This document shows positions 41,967 through 50,344 of a DNA stretch of 64,000 bases, piece after piece. The notes under the pieces were generated by a model that ran no database searches, was not told the origin of the DNA, and was given only the letters and a program-made list of their open reading frames with translations. Every line of letters starts with the position of its first letter. Position 1 is the first letter of the stretch. The translations under genes and the position numbers were made by a program. Source of the DNA: Delftia tsuruhatensis NBRC 16741 (GTDB lineage: Bacteria > Pseudomonadota > Gammaproteobacteria > Burkholderiales > Burkholderiaceae_C); NCBI RefSeq assembly GCF_001571325.1, contig NZ_BCTO01000022.1, forward strand, positions 62,001 to 126,000. The letters are read 5' to 3'.

Positions 41967-44900
41967 ATGAGTCCGCCGCTGCAGCGCCATCGTTGGCGTC
42001 TGTATGGTGCAGGCCTGCTTCTTTCGGCCTCCGCCGGCGTATGGGCGCAGGTTCCTTTCACTGGCACCTATGCGCAGAATTTCGACACCCTGGCCGCGTC
42101 CGGGACGGGGCTGGCCTGGGCCAATGACAGCACCCTGCCGGGCTGGTTTCTCTTTAACAGGAGCCTGGCGGCCATCACTGCATATGCGGCAGGCAATGGC
42201 GCGTCCAATGCCGGCAGCTTCTACAGCCTGGGGCTGGATGCGGACCGTGCATTGGGTGGCGTGGCATCGGGTGGAGCTTACTTTGGCAGCCCCTCCCAGG
42301 GTGCCGTGGCCGGCTGGATTGCACTGGCGATGCGCAATGACACGGGCGGCGCGGTGGATGGGATCAGCCTGCGATTCAGTGGCGAGCAATGGCGCAATGG
42401 CGGCAACACCTCCGAGCAGCCCATGGAGCTGGAGTACGGCATGGGCGCGACCTTTGCCGATGTGCCTGAATGGCTGCCTGCCGGTGCGAATTTCAATTGG
42501 AAATCGCCGATCGCTACCGGTACTGCCGCCCCGGTGGATGGCAATGTGGCCGGACGGGTGAATGATGTGGGCGGCGATCTGCGCGGTCTGGGCTGGGCGC
42601 CAGGGGCCACGTTGTGGCTGCGTTGGGTCGAACTCAATGATGTGGGCAACGATCACGGCCTGGCCGTTGACGATGTCTCCATCGCCCTGGCACTGCCCGA
42701 TACCACGCCACCCACAGTGCAGGCCACCATTCCTGCTGCGGCGGCAACCGGGGTGGCGCTGAATCCCGAAATCAAGCTGAGCTTTGATGAGGCGGTGAAA
42801 CCCGGTAGCGGCAGCTTCGAACTGCGCCAGGGCAGCACCGTGGTGGCAATGCTGCAGGCTGGCGATGCGGCGAAGGTGAAATTCAGTGGCTCGACCATCA
42901 CGCTCAACGCGGGTGTGCGGCTGGCGGTCAATACGTCCTACAGCCTGGTTCCCGTGGGCGAGCCGGTGTTGGATACCTCGGGCAATGTGTGGACCGGCAC
43001 GGCGCTGGGCTTCACGACGGGGGGCGAGCCGCCCATCACCAGAATTTCTGCACTCCAGGGTTCCGGCGACCAGTCTCCCCTGGTGGGGCAGAAGGTGACA
43101 GTGAGCGCCGTGGTAACGGCCTATATGCCAGGGTTGAGCGGCTTCTTCGTGCAGGAGGAGGAGGCGGATTCCGATGGCGATGCTGCCACCTCGGAGGGCG
43201 TCTTCGTCTATTACGGCAATGCGAATCCCGGGGTGGATGAGGGCACGGTAGGCAAGCTGGTGCAGGTCTCCGCCTCGGTGAGCGAGTTTCGCAACCAGAC
43301 CCAGCTCAGCGCCGTCACGGACTTCGTGGTCCGTGGCGCGGCCGCCTTGCCGGAGCCCGTGCGCGTCACGCTGCCTGTCAGCGACATGGGGCAGTGGGAG
43401 CGTCTGGAGGGGATGCGTGTGGAGGTCGCGTCCGCCACTGCGGGCGGCAAGCTGGTGGTGAGCGACAACCGCACGCTGGGCCGCTACGGCAATGTCACGC
43501 TGTCTGCCGACGCGCCGTTGGCGCAGTACACCGAACTCAATGCGCCCAGCGTGACGGGCTATGCCGCCTATGTGCAGACATTGCAGCGCAGCCAGATCAT
43601 TCTGGATGATCGCTCGGGCGCACAGAATCCCGCCTCTGTGCCGGGCCGCGGCGGACAGTCTCTGTCGGCCTCCAACACGCTGCGTGCCGGCGATGGCGTG
43701 GACCGTGTCATCGGCGTGCTCGATCAGTTCTCGGATGCAGCTGCCAGCGAGCCATATCTGACCAGCTACCGCGTACAGCCTACGCAGACGCCGCAGTTCT
43801 CGGGGGCGGCGCGTCCCTCGGCTGCTCAGTTGCAGCAGGCTGTGGGGGCGGCATCGCTCAAGATTGCCTCGGCCAACGTGCTCAATTTCTTCAACCTGAC
43901 GGGCGCCACCAGCGGCTCTTCCCAGGTGATGTTCAGCACGCCCCTGGGCAATCAGCAGGGCATTCGTGGTGCCAACAGCATTGCCGAGCTGGACAGGCAG
44001 CGCGCCAAGATCGTGGCCAATCTGCTGGGGCTGGGCGCCGATGTGTATGGCCTGATGGAGGTGCAGAACAACGGCTTTGGCCCGGGCAGCGCCATCCAGG
44101 ATCTGGCCGACGCCTTGAACGCGAGTGCGGACAAGCCTGCCGGCGCCGTATATGCAGTGGTCAAGGCGCCTTTCAGCGAGGCTTCAGGTACGGTGGCGGG
44201 TGCTGGCACGGATGCGATCACCGTGGCCATCCTCTATCGCAGCGATCGTGTCACGCCGGTGGGCAGCGCAGCGGCACCCAGCGTCACCACCTACGACGCC
44301 TTCAACCCAGGCGTAGGCGGCGCACGCGTACCGATTGCACAGACTTTTGCGGTAGGCGGCAGCACGGAGCAGTTCACGCTGGTGGTGAATCACTTCAAAT
44401 CCAAGGGCAGTGTGCTCAGCAGCCCGGGCAATGCAGACGCGCTTGACGGCCAGGGCGCCAACAACGCCGCGCGTGTGAAGACGTCCGAGCAACTGAGCAG
44501 TTGGCTGGCAACCCGGCCCACAGGCACGACCAGCCCGCATGTGGTGCTGGTCGGGGATTTCAATGCGTACTCGAAGGAGGACCCCATCAAGGCGCTGGAG
44601 GATGGCGGCTACGCCAAGGTGTCTCAGGGCCTGTCCTATGCGTTCGATGGAATGTGGGGCTCGCTGGACCATGTGCTGGTAAGTGCCAGCCTGCAGCCGA
44701 GCGTGGGGCGCGCGGTCAAGTGGGCCATCAATGCCGAGGAGCCTGAAGTCCTGGACTACAACCTCGAGTACAAGTCGCTGGACCAGCAGGCCAGCTTCTA
44801 TGCGCCGACGGCCTATCGTTCCAGCGACCACAATCCGATTTTGCTGGGTCTGAATTTCGGTGGGCAGGCGCCATCGCTCAGTGGCTTGCCCGCCAATGCG

Positions 44901-45737
44901 CAATCCGTGGTGGTTGGCCAGGCGGCCGATCTGGCCGATGTGCAGGTGGCAGATGCCGACAGCCCTGTCGTGACGCTGTCCATTGTTGCCAGCAACGGGC
45001 AGGTGCTTGGACTCGAAGACGCCGATGCCGCGCAGCCGGGCATACAGTTGCGCGGCAGCCCCGCTCAGGTGTCGGAGCAATTTCGCTCCGCCGTCTATCT
45101 GGTATCGGTGGCCGGTTCGGCCAGCTTGCAACTGAGCGTGAGCGATGGGGTCCATGCGGCTGTGACTGCCAGCTATCCGTTGCTGGCGGCTGCTGCAGGT
45201 CCTGTGGACCAGGCCAACCGCTTCAACATCACCGGGTCGGGCCAGATGGCGGTATCGGGCGAAGTCGCCGGCGGCGGTATCAACTGCCGCCTGGCCGAGC
45301 CGCCTCAGGTCATGGCGGCGCCTGGCACACCGCGTCCGGGGGCTGTGGTGCCCCACGGACTGCTGAAGCTGAATACCGATGGCTGTGATGCGGGTGCGCT
45401 CGTGACTGTCAAGCTGACCTATCCCAGTGATCTGCCCAGCGGTGCCGAGTACTGGAAGTGGGGGCGCACAAGCGACAACGCCACGCAGCACTGGTATCGG
45501 ATACCGGCAACGCTGCAGGGGCGCGTCGTCTCCTTCGTGCTGCGCGATGGTGGCCTGGGTGATGACGATCTGGTGGCCAACGGCCGGGTGGAAGATCCCT
45601 CTGCACTGGTTGTGCCTGCTGCGGCGGTCGGCGGCGGCACGCCAGCGGCGATTCCTTTACTGAGCGAATGGGCTGTGGCTCTGCTGAGTCTGATGATGGG
45701 CGGGCTGGCCATCCGTTTGCGCCGTCGCGGTTCCTGA
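41967..45737 (+). CDS. ExeM/NucH-type extracellular endonuclease with IPTL-CTERM anchor
   Basis: A 1,256-residue secreted protein. The signal peptide is RHRWRLYGAGLLLSASAGVWAQ. After an N-terminal beta domain come an Ig-like domain (TPPTVQATIPAAAATGVALNPEIKLSF), an OB-type nucleic-acid region, and an endonuclease/exonuclease/phosphatase domain at about 633-958 (IASANVLNFFN, GLMEVQNNGFG, VVNHFKSKGS, LVGDFNAYS, SSDHNPI). The C-terminus is an IPTL-CTERM sorting signal: IPLLSEWAVALLSLMM, then RLRRR. It probably degrades extracellular DNA at the cell surface. A start 17 codons upstream is possible but would put the signal peptide in the middle. Confidence 0.88.
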   Translation: MSPPLQRHRWRLYGAGLLLSASAGVWAQVPFTGTYAQNFDTLAASGTGLAWANDSTLPGWFLFNRSLAAITAYAAGNGASNAGSFYSLGLDADRALGGVASGGAYFGSPSQGAVAGWIALAMRNDTGGAVDGISLRFSGEQWRNGGNTSEQPMELEYGMGATFADVPEWLPAGANFNWKSPIATGTAAPVDGNVAGRVNDVGGDLRGLGWAPGATLWLRWVELNDVGNDHGLAVDDVSIALALPDTTPPTVQATIPAAAATGVALNPEIKLSFDEAVKPGSGSFELRQGSTVVAMLQAGDAAKVKFSGSTITLNAGVRLAVNTSYSLVPVGEPVLDTSGNVWTGTALGFTTGGEPPITRISALQGSGDQSPLVGQKVTVSAVVTAYMPGLSGFFVQEEEADSDGDAATSEGVFVYYGNANPGVDEGTVGKLVQVSASVSEFRNQTQLSAVTDFVVRGAAALPEPVRVTLPVSDMGQWERLEGMRVEVASATAGGKLVVSDNRTLGRYGNVTLSADAPLAQYTELNAPSVTGYAAYVQTLQRSQIILDDRSGAQNPASVPGRGGQSLSASNTLRAGDGVDRVIGVLDQFSDAAASEPYLTSYRVQPTQTPQFSGAARPSAAQLQQAVGAASLKIASANVLNFFNLTGATSGSSQVMFSTPLGNQQGIRGANSIAELDRQRAKIVANLLGLGADVYGLMEVQNNGFGPGSAIQDLADALNASADKPAGAVYAVVKAPFSEASGTVAGAGTDAITVAILYRSDRVTPVGSAAAPSVTTYDAFNPGVGGARVPIAQTFAVGGSTEQFTLVVNHFKSKGSVLSSPGNADALDGQGANNAARVKTSEQLSSWLATRPTGTTSPHVVLVGDFNAYSKEDPIKALEDGGYAKVSQGLSYAFDGMWGSLDHVLVSASLQPSVGRAVKWAINAEEPEVLDYNLEYKSLDQQASFYAPTAYRSSDHNPILLGLNFGGQAPSLSGLPANAQSVVVGQAADLADVQVADADSPVVTLSIVASNGQVLGLEDADAAQPGIQLRGSPAQVSEQFRSAVYLVSVAGSASLQLSVSDGVHAAVTASYPLLAAAAGPVDQANRFNITGSGQMAVSGEVAGGGINCRLAEPPQVMAAPGTPRPGAVVPHGLLKLNTDGCDAGALVTVKLTYPSDLPSGAEYWKWGRTSDNATQHWYRIPATLQGRVVSFVLRDGGLGDDDLVANGRVEDPSALVVPAAAVGGGTPAAIPLLSEWAVALLSLMMGGLAIRLRRRGS

Positions 45738-45751
45738 TCCGGCAACGGGAA

Positions 45752-45784
45752 AGGCCCGGCTTGCGCTTGGCGCGGGCCGGGCCT
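45752..45784 (+). terminator. terminator hairpin after the exeM-like gene
   Basis: Stem AGGCCCGGC/GCCGGGCCT with a 15-base loop, 15 bases after the stop codon. The T tract is weak (GTTG). Confidence 0.6.
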
Positions 45785-46121
45785 GTTGCATTGCGCGAAG
45801 GAAATCTGCAGTCAGGGCATTGCCTGGATGCGATGGAGTTCAGAGAAATTTGGCGTGCAGTCGCAGGCCGGTGCGCGATGGATGCGCGATGGCAGTGTTG
45901 AGGCGAAGAAAAAGCGCCTGCTGTGGACGCTGCCTCAATGCAACTGATGCATTGAATATCCAGAAATGATCGTGCTTTAAAAAAAGAGCCTGGCTAACCG
46001 GCATACCGCTGGCTGGCAAAAACGACTGCAGGCTGAACTGGCCTGACGAGTCGCCCCACGATGAAACTGAACTGCTGCAACACCATGAATGCTGCGGCAT
46101 GGGTTGAATCATATACGCAAA

Positions 46122-46136
46122 CAAGAATCATTCTCA
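46122..46136. promoter_or_regulatory. Fur-box-like palindrome
   Basis: CAAGAATCATTCTCA (complement TGAGAATGATTCTTG) fits the 7-1-7 Fur pattern TGATAATNATTATCA in most positions. There is no protein gene close by on either strand, so if it is real it may control an RNA in this intergenic region. Confidence 0.45.
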
Positions 46137-46228
46137 AATAAACCTGTGCTTTTCTCTGGAATTGAGAAAAAACTTGCCTTTGTGCCCGTTTCGGTTGTTG
46201 CCAGGGCGCCTGAGCGATCGTCGTCAAG

Positions 46229-46262
46229 AAAAAACGCCCCGGCTGCGGAGGCGGCCGGGGCG
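46229..46262 (-). terminator. intrinsic terminator for a minus-strand transcript
   Basis: Read on the minus strand: stem CGCCCCGGC/GCCGGGGCG with a 10-base loop and then six T. No minus-strand protein gene ends here, which suggests an unannotated transcript from 46.3-46.45 kb. Confidence 0.7.
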
Positions 46263-46289
46263 CTGAATGGAGCGTTCCATGCGATCAAT

Positions 46290-46357
46290 CCAGGAAGGAC
46301 ACATGCTAAGAGTTTGAAATGAGAGCGCTGGCGTCTGGCGCCTCCGGTCCTTCCTGG
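46290..46357. repeat. long-range inverted repeat in the intergenic region
   Basis: CCAGGAAGGAC (46290-46300) and GTCCTTCCTGG (46347-46357) are perfect 11-base arms around a 46-base loop that itself contains GGCG/CGCC complements. It lies just upstream, on the minus strand, of the terminator at 46229-46262, and may fold as a structured RNA. Confidence 0.5.
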
Positions 46358-46479
46358 TTGTCAAGTGTAAATTGAAACAAGGTGCTTGACGGAGCTAACT
46401 CGGGTGAAGTTGCATGCAACTGAGTCGTAAATCCTGTTTTTCACACGCCATCGTGAGACCAGCCATGCAGTGGGAATGC

Positions 46480-46507
46480 AAAAAGCCCGCTTGAAAGCGG
46501 GCTTTTT
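46480..46507 (-). terminator. intrinsic terminator, usable from both strands
   Basis: Stem AAAAAGCCCGC/GCGGGCTTTTT with a six-base loop. On the minus strand it ends the putative small RNA described next; on the plus strand it could stop read-through. Confidence 0.85.
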
Positions 46508-46624
46508 GCGGGTGATGTGGACGATGGCTCTTACGCGACCATCGTTTTACGGCAGAACGTCTCTGCGGCTGTCACCGTTGTTTTTTTCGTCGTAGTGCAC
46601 GACGCGCCGGCGTGAGATACAGCA

Positions 46625-46640
46625 TTGTCTGCGCAGACAA
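46625..46640. promoter_or_regulatory. perfect 16-bp palindrome at a presumed transcription start
   Basis: TTGTCTGCGCAGACAA is fully self-complementary and begins eight bases after the -10-like box at 46656-46648 (minus strand). Such a position suits a repressor operator; the regulator is unknown. Confidence 0.5.
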
Positions 46641-46710
46641 CCGCGAGATTGTAGCATGACCGCAATTTCAGCTGGATCGAGAACATGCATTGCCACCAAA
46701 GGATGAAACC

Positions 46711-47037
46711 ATGAACGAAATGACGCAAAGGCTCGAGGGCCTCCTGGCGTCCGGCAAGGACTCGGCTTTGATGCGCTGCACGTTGGGCAAGGCGTATCTT
46801 GATGGCGATGCGCCTGCTGTGGCGCACTCGCACCTGCAGCGCGCCACTGAACTCGATCCCGGCTATTCGGTGGCATGGAAGCTTCTGGGCCGGGCATTGC
46901 TGGCGCTGGACGATGCTTCGGGGGCTCGGCAGGCGTGGAGCACGGGGTTGGCCTGTGCTGAGGAAAAGGGAGATGCCCAGGTCGTCAAGGAGATTGGTGT
47001 GTTCCTCAAGCGGCTGGACAGGCAGCAGTCCGCCTGA
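46711..47037 (+). CDS. tetratricopeptide repeat protein
   Basis: A 108-residue protein with about two TPR units: SALMRCTLGKAYLDGDAPAVAHSHLQRATELDPGYSVAWKLLGRALLALDDASGARQAW contains the usual small and aromatic positions and the ELDPGY turn. TPR modules mediate protein contacts; the partner is unknown. AAGGATG sits seven bases before the ATG at 46711. Confidence 0.8.
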   Translation: MNEMTQRLEGLLASGKDSALMRCTLGKAYLDGDAPAVAHSHLQRATELDPGYSVAWKLLGRALLALDDASGARQAWSTGLACAEEKGDAQVVKEIGVFLKRLDRQQSA

Positions 47038-47054
47038 GTGCGGCAAGCGCGGGG

Positions 47055-47519
47055 TCACGGCTGCAAAAGGGCCGCTCTGGCCAGCGCGTCGGCCTCGGTG
47101 TTGCGGTGACGAGGAATCCAGCGCAGTTGCACATGCTCGAACTCGGCCAGCATGGCGCGGGCCTGATCGAAAAGGTCGGCCAGCCGCACGATGGGCCTGG
47201 TGGGGCGGGGCGATGGCGCCAACTGCTCTACCAGGACGCTGCTGTCCGTGAAGATGGCCAGCCGGCGAGCCTGCAGGCCTAGCAGGGTCTGCAGCACAGC
47301 CATCAAGGCCCGCAGCTCGGCTTCGTTGTTGCAGCCTTGGTCGGGGCAGACCTGGGACAGAAGCTGCCGTGTTCCGTCGGGCGCCGTGATGACGGCTCCC
47401 AAGGCCATGCGACCCGGGTTGGGCAGTGCGCTTGCATCGATGTATGCAGTCCACAGGTCTGTGTCGGTCGGAGAAGGGCCAGAGTGGTTTCGGCGGGATG
47501 ACGGCTGTTCCAGAGGCAT
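47055..47519 (-). CDS. RNase H-like protein
   Basis: A 154-residue RNase H fold with the acidic residues in order: Asp in AYIDASALPNPG, Glu in NNEAELRALMAVL, Asp in IFTDSSVLVEQL, Asp in RNTEADALARAAL. It resembles the RNase HI/YpdQ-type of single-domain nucleases that cut RNA in RNA-DNA hybrids. The start is uncertain: ATGs at 47519 and 47564 are both possible and neither has a good ribosome site. The gene converges with the TPR gene. Confidence 0.82.
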   Translation of the reverse strand: MPLEQPSSRRNHSGPSPTDTDLWTAYIDASALPNPGRMALGAVITAPDGTRQLLSQVCPDQGCNNEAELRALMAVLQTLLGLQARRLAIFTDSSVLVEQLAPSPRPTRPIVRLADLFDQARAMLAEFEHVQLRWIPRHRNTEADALARAALLQP

Positions 47520-47620
47520 GTCTGCATCATGCGGCAGCAGTGGGAATCTGACCGCATTCCTCATCGGATTGGACGGGACAATGCAGGATTGCAAATCACC
47601 GAAACCGAAGAAGGCTGCGA

Positions 47621-48244
47621 ATGATCAGGATTCTGGGAAAGTCATCGTCCATCAATGTGCGCAAGGTGCTGTGGCTTTGCGTGGAGCTGGGAGTCTCGTT
47701 CGAACAGGAAGAGTGGGGTTCGGGCCATCGGTCAACGCAGGAGCCGGGATTTCTTGCACTCAACCCGAATGCCATGGTTCCCGTGCTGCTTGATGGGGCG
47801 CTGGTGCTGTGGGAGTCCAACACCATTTGCCGCTATCTTGCCGCGCGCCAGGCTCGGCATGACCTGCTGCCTGCAGCACCCGCAGAGCGCGCACGCGTCG
47901 AGCAATGGATGGACTGGCAGGCGACCGAACTGAACAACTCCTGGCGCTATGCCTTCATGGGATTGGTGAGAAACAGTCCCGAGCATCAGGATCCTGCGCT
48001 GCTGGCCAGCAGCATGGCGAACTGGCATCGCCACATGCGCATGCTGGAGGAGCAACTGTCGCGCACAGGCGCCTTTGCTGCAGGCGCGCAACTCACCCTT
48101 GCCGACATCGTGCTGGGCCTGTCTGCCCACCGCTGGCTGTCTGCCCCGATGGAGCGCCCTGACTTGCCCGCAGTCCGTGCGTACTATGAGCGGCTTTGCG
48201 AGCGCCCAGGCTTTCGCAAGCATGGTGCCAACGGCATGCCTTGA
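47621..48244 (+). CDS. glutathione S-transferase family protein
   Basis: A 207-residue cytosolic GST: N-terminal thioredoxin-like domain (MIRILGKSSSINVRKVLWLC; NPNAMVPVLLDG and WESNTICRYLA, the glutathione-binding Pro and Glu-Ser) and a helical C-terminal domain (LTLADIVLG). The substrate cannot be read from sequence. A terminator follows 25 bases after the stop. Confidence 0.9.
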   Translation: MIRILGKSSSINVRKVLWLCVELGVSFEQEEWGSGHRSTQEPGFLALNPNAMVPVLLDGALVLWESNTICRYLAARQARHDLLPAAPAERARVEQWMDWQATELNNSWRYAFMGLVRNSPEHQDPALLASSMANWHRHMRMLEEQLSRTGAFAAGAQLTLADIVLGLSAHRWLSAPMERPDLPAVRAYYERLCERPGFRKHGANGMP

Positions 48245-48269
48245 TGGCCGCCTGGTGCCCTCTGCGCTA

Positions 48270-48307
48270 CAAAGCCCGCCGGAATGTCCTGCGGGCTTTG
48301 TCTTTTT
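48270..48307 (+). terminator. intrinsic terminator after the GST gene
   Basis: Stem CAAAGCCCGC/GCGGGCTTTG with an 11-base loop, then TCTTTTT. Confidence 0.88.
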
Positions 48308-48315
48308 AGGGAAGG

Positions 48316-48750
48316 TCAGGGGGCAACCCGCACCAGCACCATATCGGCCTTCGGGCCTGCTCCACGGGTCAGGACCGGGTGGACGGTGTCATTAGTGAAG
48401 ATGAGCTGGTTGCCCTGGGTGATGCGTGAGGTCACCGTATATTGCGCCGCAGGATTGAGGCGATTGGGCTCCACGGGCAGCTTGTAGCTGAACGGGGGCT
48501 TGAGGCCTTCAAGCCGCACGGATTGCTGAGATATCACGGAGGCGGCGGCATCGGCGCGAGAGGTGTCCTGCAGCTCCACAACCAGCACGGCATCGGACGG
48601 GAGCGGCATGCGCTCTCTCAGATCGACCGTGCCCATGACGGCGGTGACCGGCGCGTTGGGTGAGGGCTGGGACTGGGCACATGCGCCCAAAAGTGCGGCG
48701 GTCATTACGATGGCGAGAGAGGTTCGGCGCTGGAGGAGGTTGGGGTTCAT
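48316..48750 (-). CDS. YbaY-like lipoprotein
   Basis: A 144-residue lipoprotein: signal SLAIVMTAALLGAC with Cys24 as lipidation site, followed by a domain similar to YbaY/DUF4377-type secreted proteins (VMGTVDLRERMPLPSDAVLVVELQDTSRADA, then TRITQGNQLIFTND-like text). Its role is not known; YbaY-like domains recur in outer-membrane lipoproteins. The start at 48750 follows AAGGA eight bases upstream. Confidence 0.82.
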   Translation of the reverse strand: MNPNLLQRRTSLAIVMTAALLGACAQSQPSPNAPVTAVMGTVDLRERMPLPSDAVLVVELQDTSRADAAASVISQQSVRLEGLKPPFSYKLPVEPNRLNPAAQYTVTSRITQGNQLIFTNDTVHPVLTRGAGPKADMVLVRVAP

Positions 48751-49414
48751 GGGAATTCCTTCTTGATTGGAAAGGTCCCAGTCTGGCTTGGCGCATTCTG
48801 GAGGGCTGTAGGAACGGGTTCCACAGAGGCTGCTGCCATTTCCCAAAGTCGCATACGCCGATCTGCGGTCGGGTTGCCAGCCAGGGCGACGGGCGTGTGA
48901 AAGATCAGGTCGCGCCGGCGCATGAAGGACGCTGCCAGACAGTCCACAGGGTTTCGGAGGGGGGCTGCATCGTTCGAGGCCTGCGCCATGCCAAGAGCGA
49001 TGGGTCAAGCGTCCCGATCTATTTGCGTTGCTTCTCATCAATCCGCCACTCCTGTTTGGGCGGTGAATCGTTCTTGCTTTTGCCATCGCTCGCCGCAGGG
49101 GAGAGCACCGTTTCTTTTGACGTGTCGGGGCAACTATCTCCACATTCCACATCGCGGCAGCCGAGGGCAAGTCATTGCAGCCCAAGGGGCTGACTCCTTG
49201 GCGCGCACAGGTGTGCGCAAGTGTGCAGAGGTGCGGCAGCGATCGATCTGGGCAGCCGCCGCGTCGGCCACGGAGCCTCGCTCCACGGCTGTGGGGTGCC
49301 AAGCGGAAGGGCTTCTCTGTCCCAGCACACGGCGGTGGAAAGCTTGTGCTTTGGGGTGCGGAGCATTTTTTGAATAGAATGCGTTTTTGCTAGCATGCAT
49401 CCAAAGAAAAAGCC
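48751..49414. other. non-coding region before the second hns-like gene
   Basis: About 660 bases between divergent genes. Frames present are short and lack ribosome sites. The last 50 bases (TTTTTTGAATAGAATGCGTTTTTGCTAG-type text near 49365-49392) are AT-rich and likely hold the promoter of the H-NS-like gene. Confidence 0.45.
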
Positions 49415-49702
49415 ATGACATCTGATTACAAGACTCTCCTTCAGCAAAAGGCCGAGATCGAGGCTCGCATTGCCGAGGTCCTCAAAGCCGAAAAAGGCGG
49501 TGCCATCGCCAAGGTCCGTGAACTGGTCCAGCAGTTCCAGTTGACCCAGGAAGACGTGTTTGCTACCGGTAAGCGCAAGTCTCCTGCTGGCACAGGTGTG
49601 GCCAAGTACCGTGATCCGTCTACTGGCGCAACATGGACCGGCCGGGGCAAGCCTCCCGGCTGGATCAAGGACGCAGCGGACCGAACCGCTTTCGAGATCT
49701 GA
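49415..49702 (+). CDS. H-NS family nucleoid protein (second copy)
   Basis: A 95-residue H-NS-like protein: helical N-terminus (TLLQQKAEIEARIAEVLKAEK) and DNA-binding domain DPSTGATWTGRGKPPGWIKD. It shares the MTSDY start and the core with the copy at 41153 but differs in the linker, so the two could form mixed oligomers. It is followed by a clear terminator. Confidence 0.92.
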   Translation: MTSDYKTLLQQKAEIEARIAEVLKAEKGGAIAKVRELVQQFQLTQEDVFATGKRKSPAGTGVAKYRDPSTGATWTGRGKPPGWIKDAADRTAFEI

Positions 49703-49710
49703 ATCTGATC

Positions 49711-49740
49711 AAGGGCCCGCAGTTGCGGGCCTTTTCTTTT
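49711..49740 (+). terminator. intrinsic terminator after the hns-like gene
   Basis: Stem GGGCCCGC/GCGGGCC(T) with a four-base AGTT loop, followed by TTTTCTTTT. Confidence 0.85.
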
Positions 49741-50344
49741 GTGGGTCCCCGTGTGGTTTTGATCGGCCGGCAGCTGTCCGGGAAAGGGCGACTGAGCGCT
49801 GTCTTGCCCGAAGGTCTCCCAGATCGAGGTGGACGTGTGGAAGAGCGCGGTAAAGGTATCTCTCGCGGACCATGCCGCTGGCGCTGGCAGTGCGTCCACC
49901 GCGTATTACTGCGCAGCATCTGCTGCCATGCAGGCCTGCAGGCCAGGCTTACAAGAAGATCCTGTACGTCCTGCCTGGCTTTCACTGCATATCCTTCGCA
50001 GGCGTAGCCCTGATTTATCAAGGTCTCCAGCATGGACAAGGCTCCTGTATTCCAGCTTCCGAAATGGTCAGGGCTGCGCTTATCTCATCTGGCAGAGCTT
50101 TCGACCCATCGTGAATTTCATATGGCTGCCTTGTCTCTTGTGCCTCGCGGTGATTTCCCATGCCTTTCGAGGCAGCTTGACTCCATGCAGGCAAAAAAGG
50201 AGCCTGGGGGCCCTTTTGCTGTCCTGGCCAGCCCATTTATTGCTGAGCCTGCTCTTCCGGAGTAATAGGCCCATGCTCAACCATTCCTAACCCTTGTGAG
50301 CCTTTGAAATCATGTGGTTGGCGAATGCGAGCAGCGGCGCCGAA
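49741..50344. other. unassigned 600-bp stretch
   Basis: Both strands carry open frames of 70-150 codons, but none has a convincing start site or domain. A minus-strand frame beginning near 50039 (GYACEGYAVKARQDVQDLLVSL) looks briefly protein-like and then loses character; it may be the remnant of a gene. Confidence 0.4.

Larger units (their letters stand above)
46480..46641 (-). ncRNA. putative small transcript with its own promoter and terminator
   Basis: A promoter-like extended -10 box, TGCTACAAT, is at 46656-46648 on the minus strand, and a strong terminator lies about 150 bases downstream. A perfect 16-bp palindrome covers the expected transcription start. Short frames inside (17 and about 20 codons) look unconvincing, so a small RNA or leader is the simplest reading. 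No known RNA family is recognised. Confidence 0.35.

Noticed and set aside
46336-46364. TTGACA at 46364-46359 (minus strand) as a -35 box
   Set aside because: At the right distance there is only GCGCCA, which is not a -10 box, so no promoter is claimed.
46531-47454. 307-codon open frame on the minus strand
   Set aside because: It overlaps the RNase H-like gene in another frame and the TPR gene; only its last codons lie in free DNA, which I treat as part of a putative small RNA.
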